Below, in pieces: positions 6,037-12,353 of a stretch of DNA of 20,057 nucleotides. Positions within the stretch are counted from its first letter, which is position 1. Every line of letters starts with the position of its first letter. The DNA is from a virus, in IMG/VR virus record IMGVR_UViG_3300025085_000256, positions 1 through 20,057 of that record; one strand, written 5' to 3'. The notes under the pieces were generated by a model that was not told where the DNA came from, ran no database searches, and saw only the letters and a list, made by a program, of their open reading frames with translations. The position numbers were made by a program, and so were the translations under genes.

Positions 6037-6326
6037 TGGGTGATCTAAAGAAATGGCGTGACCAAGACTGGGTTCGCATCGGCACTGACGGTAAAGTTAA
6101 AGGTAAGTGCGGTACATCTAAGGACAAGAAAAACCCGGATCGGTGTCTACCACGAAGCAAAGCTAACTCTTTAAGTAAGGGCCAGCGAGCTGCTACCGCA
6201 AAGAAGAAAAAGCGGGAAGGCGCTAAAGGTAAAACAGTTGTAAAAAATACGAAGCCCGCTACCGTTAAGCTACGCACTGGAGGGTTGGCTAGACGAAAAC
6301 GGCATACATGTACTTGTGGAAAATAA
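6036..6326 (+). CDS. small basic protein, DUF5872-like
   Basis: 96 residues, highly basic. The N-terminal half has the order KKWRDQDWVRIGTDGK, then GKCGTSKDKKNPDRCLPRSK, then LSKGQRAATAKKKKREG. I associate this order with a widespread uncharacterised family in phages and large viruses (DUF5872-like, from memory). The last 20 residues are different, RTGGLARRKRHTCTCGK, with a CxC near the end. The four Cys (CG, RC, CTC) could bind a metal, but the spacing is not a standard zinc finger. Start by TAATG overlap with the 55-residue gene; the next gene begins 3 bases after its stop. Nucleic-acid binding is plausible from charge only. Confidence 0.75.
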   Translation: MGDLKKWRDQDWVRIGTDGKVKGKCGTSKDKKNPDRCLPRSKANSLSKGQRAATAKKKKREGAKGKTVVKNTKPATVKLRTGGLARRKRHTCTCGK

Positions 6327-6329
6327 ATT

Positions 6330-7076
6330 ATGGCTACTTCAGGAACTACACTATTTGACTTAGATTTTACTGAAGTTGCTGAAGAGGCGTGGGAACGCGC
6401 TGGTCGTGAGATGCGCACGGGGTACGATTTAAGGACAGCGCGTCGGTCAATGAACTTGTTGACTATTGAATGGCAGAACCGTGGTATTAATCTGTGGACA
6501 ATAGATGAGGGGTATATCCCTTTAGTAAAAGGCCAAGCAGATTACGAACTACCGGCTGATACAGTAGATATTTGTGAGCACAATCTGCGCGTAAGTTCAG
6601 GTAATACCGCTCTCCAAGCAGATGTTAATCTAAACCGTATAAGCGTTAGTACCTACGCAGCTATCCCAAACAAACTGACGCAGGGTAGGCCCCTACAGTT
6701 GTGGGTACACAGACTAGGTGCTGCGGGGACGTACCGGTCGGGACAAAGCTCCGGCACCACTACAACGTTCACTCAAAACTCTCCCTTTGTTACCGTGTGG
6801 CCTGTGCCAGACGAGTCTAGTAAATACCAACTCTACTACTATCGTATGCGGCGTATACAAGACGCTGGGCAAGGTATAGAGGACGGTGATATGCCGTTCC
6901 GGTTCTTACCTTGTGCGGTGGCGGGGCTTGCGTACCATATAGCTATGAAGGTGCCAGAGCTAGCGCCAAGAATAGAGATGTTGAAAGTAGCGTACGAAGA
7001 GCAGTTTACTTTAGCTGCACAGGAAGACAGAGAGAAGACAGCCGCTAGGTTCGTGCCAAGTATAGGGCGCTGCTAA
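6330..7076 (+). CDS. head-to-tail adaptor protein (P22 gp4 / T7 gp11-like)
   Basis: 248 residues. The N-terminal third is helical and carries a pattern typical of podoviral tail adaptors: FTEVAEEAWERAGREMRTGY, then LRTARRSMNLLTIEWQNRGI, followed by NLWTIDEG and strand repeats with the turn ADYELPADTVDI. A central strand region has FVTVWPVPDESSKYQLYYYRMRR, and the C-terminal part is helical again (RIEMLKVAYEEQFTLAAQ). In P22 and T7 such proteins form a ring under the portal that links head and tail. The second adaptor-like protein follows at 7432. The start has only a weak GGA site about 8-10 bases upstream. The gene overlaps the next ATG (TAATG). Fold assignment is by pattern recall; structural prediction would settle which adaptor type it is. 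Confidence 0.75.
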   Translation: MATSGTTLFDLDFTEVAEEAWERAGREMRTGYDLRTARRSMNLLTIEWQNRGINLWTIDEGYIPLVKGQADYELPADTVDICEHNLRVSSGNTALQADVNLNRISVSTYAAIPNKLTQGRPLQLWVHRLGAAGTYRSGQSSGTTTTFTQNSPFVTVWPVPDESSKYQLYYYRMRRIQDAGQGIEDGDMPFRFLPCAVAGLAYHIAMKVPELAPRIEMLKVAYEEQFTLAAQEDREKTAARFVPSIGRC

Positions 7077-7435
7077 TGGCTAGGAAGTTCGCATCCGCCA
7101 AGATAGCGATTGCCGTGTGTGATCGTTGTGGGTTTCAGTATAAATTAAAAAAACTGAAGTCCGAAGTCATACGCCACAAAGAAACAAACCTCAAAGTTTG
7201 CCCTGATTGTTTTGACCCCGATCACCCACAGAATAATCTGGGAGACGTTAGGGTAGAAGACCCACAAGCTGTACGTAACCCACGACCGGATACAAGTTTC
7301 TCGTTCGCTGGTAGTGCGACTAGCAGTAGAGCTGTCTACTGGGGGTGGAGTCCTGTAGGTGGCGAGGGAGGAGAAGGCACAAATAATCCGTTAGTAGGCG
7401 ATACCAAAATAGGTGAGGTCACGATAACAACATGA
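7076..7435 (+). CDS. zinc-ribbon phage protein
   Basis: 119 residues. A four-cysteine ribbon is plain: CDRC at residues 15-18 and CPDC at 42-45, with GFQYKLKKL after the first knuckle and FDPDHPQ after the second. The rest (residues 55-119) is Gly/Ser-rich and low in structure. Zinc-ribbon proteins with CxxCG-(F/Y)QY and CPxCxDxxHPQ patterns often lie between the two adaptor genes of marine phages; they are probably virion or assembly proteins, although single-strand nucleic-acid binding is also possible. The gene is sandwiched without gaps: TAATG with the gene before, ATGA overlap with the gene after. No enzyme motif seen. Confidence 0.75.
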   Translation: MARKFASAKIAIAVCDRCGFQYKLKKLKSEVIRHKETNLKVCPDCFDPDHPQNNLGDVRVEDPQAVRNPRPDTSFSFAGSATSSRAVYWGWSPVGGEGGEGTNNPLVGDTKIGEVTITT

Positions 7436-8079
7436 GCATGACGTACACACAGCTAAAGGACAACATAGCGGACATTACTGAAAATACGTTTACCGACGAC
7501 CAGTACAAACTGTTTACTCAGGTAGCGGAAGAGAACATATTACAGGCAGTAAAAATACCCGCCTTGCGTAGAACAGATACCTCGTTGGCGCTTACCAGTG
7601 GTACGACCACTCGTACATTACCATCTGACTACTTATACACGCATAGTGTAGCGGTAAAGACGGCGGCCAATAAGGTTAAGTATCTAATACCTAAAGAAAA
7701 CAACTTTTTATTCGAGGCGTACCCTGATGACACAGTAACTGGGGAGCCTAAGTATTACGCGCAATTTACTGCAGATACTATAGCGGTTGGCCCTAGTCCT
7801 GATTCTAACTACTCGCTTGTTATTACCTACGGCAGATACCCAGAGTCGCTAGTTGATGCCGATGCCGCAACGCCGGGTTCGTTGACTTGGTTAAGCGAGA
7901 ACGCTAGCGCAGTACTATTAAATGGGGCGTTAGTAGAGGCAGCTAGATTTATGAAGGCAGAACAGGATATAGTGGCTAACTACCAACAACTGTACGCGTT
8001 GTCTCTACAAGTGTTCAAACAAGAAAACGATACGCGGGCGTACACTGATGATTACAGAACGAGCGGGCTGGTAGGATAG
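7432..8079 (+). CDS. second tail adaptor protein (SU10/gp11-type adaptor-like)
   Basis: 215 residues with a helical N-terminus (YTQLKDNIADITENTFTDDQ, then LFTQVAEENILQAVKIPALR), a strand-rich middle (RTLPSDYLYTHSVAVKTA; a PDSNYSLVITYGRYP turn) and a helical C-terminus (NASAVLLNGALVEAARFMK, then a long amphipathic QQLYALSLQVFKQE). That alternation, with TLPSDYL and ITYxRxP, matches the phage adaptor family known from SU10-like and marine podoviruses. It is thought to form the ring between portal and nozzle. It overlaps the zinc-ribbon gene by 4 bases. A second ATG at 7438 is equally possible as the true start, because GAGGT lies rather far (about 13-15 bases) upstream. Confidence 0.78.
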   Translation: MSMTYTQLKDNIADITENTFTDDQYKLFTQVAEENILQAVKIPALRRTDTSLALTSGTTTRTLPSDYLYTHSVAVKTAANKVKYLIPKENNFLFEAYPDDTVTGEPKYYAQFTADTIAVGPSPDSNYSLVITYGRYPESLVDADAATPGSLTWLSENASAVLLNGALVEAARFMKAEQDIVANYQQLYALSLQVFKQENDTRAYTDDYRTSGLVG

Positions 8080-8080
8080 T

Positions 8081-8497
8081 ATGGCTATAACGCAAACAAT
8101 GACAACGGCGTGTAAACAGAACCTGTTAAAAGGGGACGTGGATTTTGACTCTGATACGTTCAAGATAGCGTTGTATACAAACGCTGCCGATTTAGATGCG
8201 AGTACGGCAGTTTACACTACTGCGGGCGAAGTATCTGGTACAGGGTATGTCGCGGGCGGCAATACACTAAGCGGAGCTGCGGTAGCAACAAGCGGTACAG
8301 TTGCATACGTAGATTTTGCAGACAGCGAGTGGACTAGCTCGACTATAACTGCACGAGGGGCATTGATATATAAATCTGGTGGTAGTAACCCGTCTATAGC
8401 AGTGCTTGATTTTGGCGGAGATAAATCTTCTAGTAACTCTACATTTAAAATTACGTTCCCCGGGGCGGGGACAAGTGCAATTATTAGGATTGAATAA
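8081..8497 (+). CDS. beta-rich tail/structural protein
   Basis: 138 residues, strand-rich, with the order CKQNLLKGDVDFDSDTFKIAL, then LYTNAADLDASTAVYTTAGEV, then GTGYVAGGNTLSGA, then a final IAVLDFGGDK-containing part. The pattern SDTFKIALYT and GTGYxAGGxTL is common in small proteins of tail modules and is often labelled tail or fibre accessory protein; the exact place in the particle is unknown. It follows the second adaptor with a one-base gap and AGGA upstream of the start, and it overlaps the tail-fibre gene (TAATG). It has no membrane segment. Confidence 0.7.
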   Translation: MAITQTMTTACKQNLLKGDVDFDSDTFKIALYTNAADLDASTAVYTTAGEVSGTGYVAGGNTLSGAAVATSGTVAYVDFADSEWTSSTITARGALIYKSGGSNPSIAVLDFGGDKSSSNSTFKITFPGAGTSAIIRIE

Positions 8498-9450
8498 TGG
8501 CTATAGACTATACAACTAACTTAGGTTTGGCTAAACCCCAGCAGGGCACCGAAGACGGGGCGTGGGGTACTGTAGTCAACAACCAGATAACGACGTTAAT
8601 AGAAGAAGCTGTAGCGGGGAAGAAGGACGTTAATAGTTGGTCTTCCAACGCGCAAACCATAACCACCACTGATGGAGCGTCGTCCATAGGTAGGGCGGCA
8701 ATCCTCGTCTTAAAAAATTCTGGGGGGCTAACAGCAGCAGGTACGTTGACCGTCCCTACAGTGTCAAAGATATTTGTTGTGCGCAACGAAACCAGTTACA
8801 ACGTGACAGTAAAAACAAGTGGCGGGTCGGGTGTGGTTGTACCCACCAACAAGAGTATGATTGTTCTGTGTGACGGCACTAACGTAGTGGAAGCGACGAA
8901 CGAAGTTATAGGTAACTTAGCGGTTGGCGGCACGATTAACGTCACAGGGGCGGCTACATTTTCAGCAGCAGCTACTGTAGGTACCACGTTAGGTGTTACT
9001 GGGAACGTGTCAGTAAACACAGACAAACTTGTTGTTACTGCCTCAAACGGCAACACTACTTCCGCAGGTACTATATCAGCAGTTAATCTAACTGGGTCGC
9101 TTACAGCAAGTGTCACGGGTGCGAGCGGTGGTGCCATTGATGCTTCTGGTATGACCGCGTTAATCGGTAAACGCATAATTTCGGATAACTCCAGTAACGT
9201 TACATTTACGTTACCTGACGCTGGGTCTGCAGACGCGCCTGTAGGGTCTACATGGATTATTGTAAACGCCCATGAAAGTGCGGATATAACATTACAAGCT
9301 GCGAATGATAACTACATATATCTGGCTACGGGCAGTGTCTACTCGGCAGGGAGTCAAAATGGAACCCGCACCATTACGCAAGGCGGGGTTGCAGAATTGG
9401 TTGTAACACATACCGACAAGTACGTCGTGTTTGGTGGGGGTGTTAGTTAG
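8497..9450 (+). CDS. tail fibre-like protein
   Basis: 317 residues. It begins with the conserved fibre N-terminus MAIDYTTNLGLAKPQQGTED followed by GAWG, which attaches fibres to the tail in many phages. Residues 130-190 consist of repeated Thr/Val/Gly strands (GNLAVGGTINVTGAATFSAA and alike), a trimeric beta-helix type shaft. The end (residues 215-317) is a compact Gly/Asn/Thr-rich domain with SNVTFTLPDAGSADAPVGST, probably the tip or a capping domain. It lacks an obvious autocleavage or chaperone domain. A GTG start of the next gene overlaps its stop by one base (TAGTG). A second fibre gene lies at 14228, so the phage probably carries two kinds. Confidence 0.78.
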   Translation: MAIDYTTNLGLAKPQQGTEDGAWGTVVNNQITTLIEEAVAGKKDVNSWSSNAQTITTTDGASSIGRAAILVLKNSGGLTAAGTLTVPTVSKIFVVRNETSYNVTVKTSGGSGVVVPTNKSMIVLCDGTNVVEATNEVIGNLAVGGTINVTGAATFSAAATVGTTLGVTGNVSVNTDKLVVTASNGNTTSAGTISAVNLTGSLTASVTGASGGAIDASGMTALIGKRIISDNSSNVTFTLPDAGSADAPVGSTWIIVNAHESADITLQAANDNYIYLATGSVYSAGSQNGTRTITQGGVAELVVTHTDKYVVFGGGVS

Positions 9451-9905
9451 TGTCTTCTGGGGCTATAGCATTAGTCGGAGCGTCTGGTTCAGGAAGTACA
9501 AACGTATCGCTTATGACGGTAGGTTTTACTGAGTCTAAAGAAATTGACTTCTACGGGTTTGCTAGACAGCCGTGGCCGGTATTTTCTGACGAGGGTACGC
9601 CCGAGATAGGTGATTTGGCTCCAGCAACGGTAACTGTGGGGGGCGTAAACTATAGCGTATATGCCCTTAACTGGAGCAGTACTAGCGGTTTAAAGTTTGT
9701 AGTTTTAGACGATGCTCAATCATTATCAGTATCCTCTGTTACTTCCATAGCTACGAGTCAAGGCACATACACCTTATCTGGCGCTACGTTTAGCAGTACA
9801 AACAAATCAGGTAGTAATTACAGCCAATGGCTTTTAACCACGGAAGATAACTACTTTAATTTTGCAGAAGATGCACAAACAAACGTTACGTTTACGGCGG
9901 TATAG
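9450..9905 (+). CDS. beta-rich tail-associated protein, function unknown
   Basis: 151 residues starting with GTG, which overlaps the fibre stop codon (TAGTG); GGGGGTG lies 9-15 bases upstream. The protein is nearly all strand and turn: VSLMTVGFTESKEIDFYGFA, then a YSVYALNWSSTSGLKFVVLD pair, then TYTLSGATFSSTNKSG and a final DNYFNFAEDAQTNVTFTAV. The Ser/Thr/Gly content and beta layout suit a small tail-tip or fibre accessory protein. I do not recognise the family. The first 20 residues are hydrophobic and small but lack a positive n-region, so a signal peptide is unlikely. Confidence 0.6.
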   Translation: MSSGAIALVGASGSGSTNVSLMTVGFTESKEIDFYGFARQPWPVFSDEGTPEIGDLAPATVTVGGVNYSVYALNWSSTSGLKFVVLDDAQSLSVSSVTSIATSQGTYTLSGATFSSTNKSGSNYSQWLLTTEDNYFNFAEDAQTNVTFTAV

Positions 9906-9907
9906 TT

Positions 9908-10366
9908 ATGTACCAGCTTAGAGTAATAGAGCCTACCGCCGTTGACATGAGCATTGTTGATACGCTGTACAACGGTAATAAGAAGGTCATTGACGAAAAC
10001 TCGAACAACATACCGTTAGGGCGTATAAAAGGTAAGCTATCTAGCGTAGCGCCTAACAAATTAAATATAGAAGTGTTAGACGGATCTGGTGAGGTGGTAG
10101 CGTACACAGCAGGGCGTATACGCAAAAACGCTTACCACTGCACGACAATAGTGACTAAAAGCGCCAGAGTGTTTACCATATCAACCCAAGAACCGTGGCA
10201 CACAATACTAAAAGAGCAGGGGTGTACGCATTTACTCGCGTATGTTGTAGTCGGTACCCCCATGCACGCGCTGATGGTGCAATCTATTGGGCGCACAGAT
10301 TTATACAAGGCGATGCCAAATGAGGCTACCGAAGGTAATACTGTTATTAGTTTGGAGTTGTTGTGA
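9908..10366 (+). CDS. protein of unknown function, possibly a diverged GNAT-like fold
   Basis: 152 residues, not recognised. Its secondary structure pattern suggests a mixed alpha/beta protein: helix VDMSIVDTLYNGNKKVIDE, strands LNIEVLDGSGEVVAYTAGRI, helix EPWHTILKEQGC, strand LLAYVVVGTPM and a final strand VISLELL. This order, with a helix before a central sheet and a helix-strand-P-M-helix at the end, resembles N-acetyltransferase (GNAT) folds that lack the acetyl-CoA loop, but no diagnostic R/QxxGxG/A motif is present. It lies between tail proteins and the lysis genes and overlaps the next GTG by 4 bases. The fold idea is inference with low certainty. Confidence 0.6.
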   Translation: MYQLRVIEPTAVDMSIVDTLYNGNKKVIDENSNNIPLGRIKGKLSSVAPNKLNIEVLDGSGEVVAYTAGRIRKNAYHCTTIVTKSARVFTISTQEPWHTILKEQGCTHLLAYVVVGTPMHALMVQSIGRTDLYKAMPNEATEGNTVISLELL

Positions 10367-10569
10367 GTAACGAGGACGCGTTGAACGAGATAAGAGCACA
10401 CGAGCGAGAGTGCACAATACGGTACGAAAATATAGAGCGGCGGCTTGACGAGGGTAGTGATAAGTTCAAGCGTATTGAAAACCTAATTACTGGTTTGTAT
10501 GGCCTTATCATAACAGGTGGGCTTGCTATTTTCGGTGTTGTTGCTGCGCTTGCTTTCCGCGTAAGTTAG
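10363..10569 (+). CDS. small protein with coiled coil and C-terminal membrane anchor
   Basis: 68 residues with GTG start. Residues 1-42 are charged and helical (ALNEIRAHERECTIRYENIE, then RRLDEGSDKFKRIE), followed by one membrane segment near residues 43-66 (ITGLYGLIITGGLAIFGVVA). The soluble part would face the cytoplasm. This layout, a short coiled coil with a C-terminal anchor, recalls XhlA-type accessory proteins of phage lysis clusters, though no similarity was tested. It is the first gene of the lysis region and overlaps the stop of the gene before (GTGA). Confidence 0.7.
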   Translation: MSNEDALNEIRAHERECTIRYENIERRLDEGSDKFKRIENLITGLYGLIITGGLAIFGVVAALAFRVS

Positions 10570-10587
10570 TAGGGGCGAGGGGGTGTT

Positions 10588-10941
10588 ATGGAATTGGATG
10601 AGAATACTGGTGTTACAATTCCTGTCAGAAACCTTATTGCGATGATTGTTTTTACTGCTGTCAGCACGATGGCTTATTTTGGTATACAGGAGCGACTTAA
10701 CAGCTTAGAACACGCAATAGATAAAATACAATCTGACATTGACCAGAACAGTGAGTTTAGAATTAAGTGGCCTAGAGGTGAGTTAGGCTCTCTGCCTGAC
10801 GATGCACGGCAGGATATGTTAATTGAGTATATGCTTGACCGGCAAGATAAAGACACCGAGCATTATGAGGAGTTGTTAGACGCTATTACGAATGTCAGGT
10901 TGCGTCTTGCAGCTTTAGAAAAAGGCGTTGAGGTAAAATAA
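10588..10941 (+). CDS. membrane-anchored coiled-coil protein of the lysis region
   Basis: 117 residues. An N-terminal membrane segment (about residues 12-33, IPVRNLIAMIVFTAVSTMAY) is followed by a heptad-like helix (ERLNSLEHAIDKIQSDIDQN), a conserved-looking FRIKWPRGELGSLPDDARQD linker at about 53-72 and a second coiled helix to the end. The WPRGELGSLPxDA pattern is familiar from proteins near lysis genes of marine phages, function unknown. Topology, with a single N-terminal anchor and a long helical periplasmic part, would fit an inner-membrane spanin, but no outer-membrane lipoprotein partner was found. GGGGG lies 5-9 bases before the ATG. Confidence 0.7.
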   Translation: MELDENTGVTIPVRNLIAMIVFTAVSTMAYFGIQERLNSLEHAIDKIQSDIDQNSEFRIKWPRGELGSLPDDARQDMLIEYMLDRQDKDTEHYEELLDAITNVRLRLAALEKGVEVK

Positions 10942-10943
10942 AA

Positions 10944-11120
10944 ATGCACAATAAGATTTGGGACGACTTGAAAGCTCTATGGACAAAATACAGCCAGTTG
11001 ATACGGGCGAAATTGACAGCCGGTCGAGCGTTAATCAAAGCAGAATACGAACTTTGTAAAATAAGGCTGAAAGAGTCGAAGGCAAAGTTGAGCGTCTGGC
11101 TGAAAAGCTGGGCAAAGTAA
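10944..11120 (+). CDS. 58-residue basic amphipathic helical protein, small gene easily missed
   Basis: An uninterrupted 58-codon frame starts 2 bases after the preceding TAA and is preceded by GAGG at 10930-10933. The product reads as one long basic amphipathic helix: IWDDLKALWTKYSQLIRAKL near the N-terminus, then LIKAEYELCKIRLKESKAKL, ending VWLKSWAK. It has four Trp, one Cys and many Lys/Arg, and no signal peptide or lipobox. It sits within the lysis cassette, so a membrane-active or lysis-helper role is conceivable but unproven. Without it, 195 bases of this compact genome would be empty, which supports a real gene. Confidence 0.65.
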   Translation: MHNKIWDDLKALWTKYSQLIRAKLTAGRALIKAEYELCKIRLKESKAKLSVWLKSWAK

Positions 11121-11136
11121 ACGATAGCTCTCTGTA

Positions 11137-11529
11137 ATGAAATACTTGGCGTTCGATGCTTACATAGATTTCGAGCCGCCAGACGAAAGAACTGATGGCT
11201 CTATTCTCACCCCAGAAGAACTTAGTCATTACATAGTGGAGTGGGCAACAACAGAGAGCTACAGTGAGCGTGAAATAAACACTGAAGGGGCGCAGCGGTT
11301 TGTTATTGAGTTTACAGATGCAGATTACGAGCAAAATGAAGTCGATGTCCAGTTCAGTTTACGGGCGGTTGATACAGATGGACTCGAAAGCGCCCCTGCT
11401 TTTTATCAGCTTACACTTGCTCCTAGCGATTTTACTGTTGGCAGTACAGCCAATGTACCTCTTGGTGATGGAGTCGTTCTGGTTCTTTTTATTCTTTTTG
11501 CTGGGGTTGTCAATAGGACTATACACTGA
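11137..11529 (+). CDS. Ig-like domain protein with C-terminal membrane tail
   Basis: 130 residues. Residues 1-45 are acidic (LAFDAYIDFEPPDERTDGS). Residues 48-95 look like an immunoglobulin/fibronectin-type beta domain (RFVIEFTDADYEQNEVDVQF, then SLRAVDTDGLESAPAFYQL). The last 20 residues include a membrane-type segment (GVVLVLFILFAGVV) and end NRTIH. The stop overlaps the holin start (TGATG), so translation is probably coupled. Its position before the holin suggests a lysis or virion-anchoring role, not proven. The T-rich end also encodes hydrophobic peptides in the +1 frame. The ribosome binding site is weak. Confidence 0.7.
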   Translation: MKYLAFDAYIDFEPPDERTDGSILTPEELSHYIVEWATTESYSEREINTEGAQRFVIEFTDADYEQNEVDVQFSLRAVDTDGLESAPAFYQLTLAPSDFTVGSTANVPLGDGVVLVLFILFAGVVNRTIH

Positions 11530-12008
11530 TGAAGTTTGATAGTATTAAAACAATTATAGGCGCAGTTGCGCCGACACTAGGTACGGCTTTGGGCGGCCCT
11601 CTTGGGGGTGCTGCAGCATCTGCAATAGCGGGAGTGTTAGGGTGTAAGAATGATGAGAAATCCATCGAGAAGGCACTACAAACCGCCAGTCCAGAACAAC
11701 TGGTTGAGATTAAAAAGGCCGAGCTGGATTTTGAGAAACGACTTGCGGAATTGGAAGTCGATGTATTCGAGCTTGAAACGGCTGATGTCCAAGACGCTAG
11801 ACGTTCTTTTGCAGGTGATTGGACACCTCGTATACTGGCCGTTGCTAGTTTTATTATGTTTGGTGGTTATATTTTTACTGTTACTTTTCTTCCTGTCGAG
11901 AGCACTTCAGAGACTACTGTCGCGCTAGTGTTAGGGTATATGGGAGGCATTGTAAGTGCTGTGACTTCATACTACTTCGGAGCGAGTAATACCGATGACA
12001 AAGTTTAA
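11529..12008 (+). CDS. holin, 3TM type (GTA holin-like)
   Basis: 159 residues with the layout of the GTA_holin_3TM family (Pfam PF11351, by recall). A small-residue hydrophobic segment (about residues 9-36: IGAVAPTLGTALGGPLGGAA and on) is followed by an amphipathic acidic/Lys helix (ASPEQLVEIKKAELDFEKRL) and the family-like junction SFAGDWTPRILAVAS. Two further membrane segments lie at about 103-121 and 129-150. Holins permeabilise the inner membrane at the end of infection to release the endolysin. The gene is directly followed by, and overlaps by 14 bases, the M15 peptidase, the expected holin-endolysin pair. The start couples to the preceding stop (TGATG). Confidence 0.85.
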   Translation: MKFDSIKTIIGAVAPTLGTALGGPLGGAAASAIAGVLGCKNDEKSIEKALQTASPEQLVEIKKAELDFEKRLAELEVDVFELETADVQDARRSFAGDWTPRILAVASFIMFGGYIFTVTFLPVESTSETTVALVLGYMGGIVSAVTSYYFGASNTDDKV

Positions 12009-12345
12009 ATACTTTAAATTAGAAGAGTTTGACTGCCAAGAGACTGGCGAGAACGACATGCAGGAAGAGTTTATTTATGCGTTAGACCGCCTGCGAGAAG
12101 AGTGCGGGTTTGCATTCACAATTACTTCTGGGTATAGAAGCCCTACGCATTCAATCGAAGCTAAGAAAGCTGTTCCGGGAACTCACAGTCAAGGTATAGC
12201 TGCTGATATAAAGGTTACTGGTGGGGCACAACGATTTAAAATTGTAGAACAAGCGCACCGTCTCGGGTTTGGTGGTATTGGCGTGGCTAAGACGTTTGTT
12301 CATGTTGATATTAGAAGCACAACGCCCGTGCTGTGGGTGTACTAG
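11995..12345 (+). CDS. M15-family peptidase endolysin
   Basis: 116 residues, a single compact catalytic domain of the M15 D-Ala-D-Ala peptidase type (Peptidase_M15_3-like, by recall). Zinc ligands and the catalytic layout are visible: GTHSQGIAADI with His64 and Asp71, and FVHVDIR with His103 and Asp105. SGYRSPTHS at residues 45-53 supplies the usual preceding loop. It would cut peptide cross-bridges of peptidoglycan at lysis. Small size without a signal peptide fits export through the holin. A GGAGCGAG site lies about 9 bases upstream of the start inside the holin gene. The tail ends only 8 bases before the next gene's start at 12354. Confidence 0.88.
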   Translation: MTKFKYFKLEEFDCQETGENDMQEEFIYALDRLREECGFAFTITSGYRSPTHSIEAKKAVPGTHSQGIAADIKVTGGAQRFKIVEQAHRLGFGGIGVAKTFVHVDIRSTTPVLWVY

Positions 12346-12353
12346 GGGTAACA

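Noticed and set aside
12333-12353. Upstream ATG as the start of the nozzle gene
   Set aside because: It adds MGVLGVT from within the endolysin gene end; the ATG at 12354 has a better ribosome binding site and gives the usual MPLRKxxLxPGV start.
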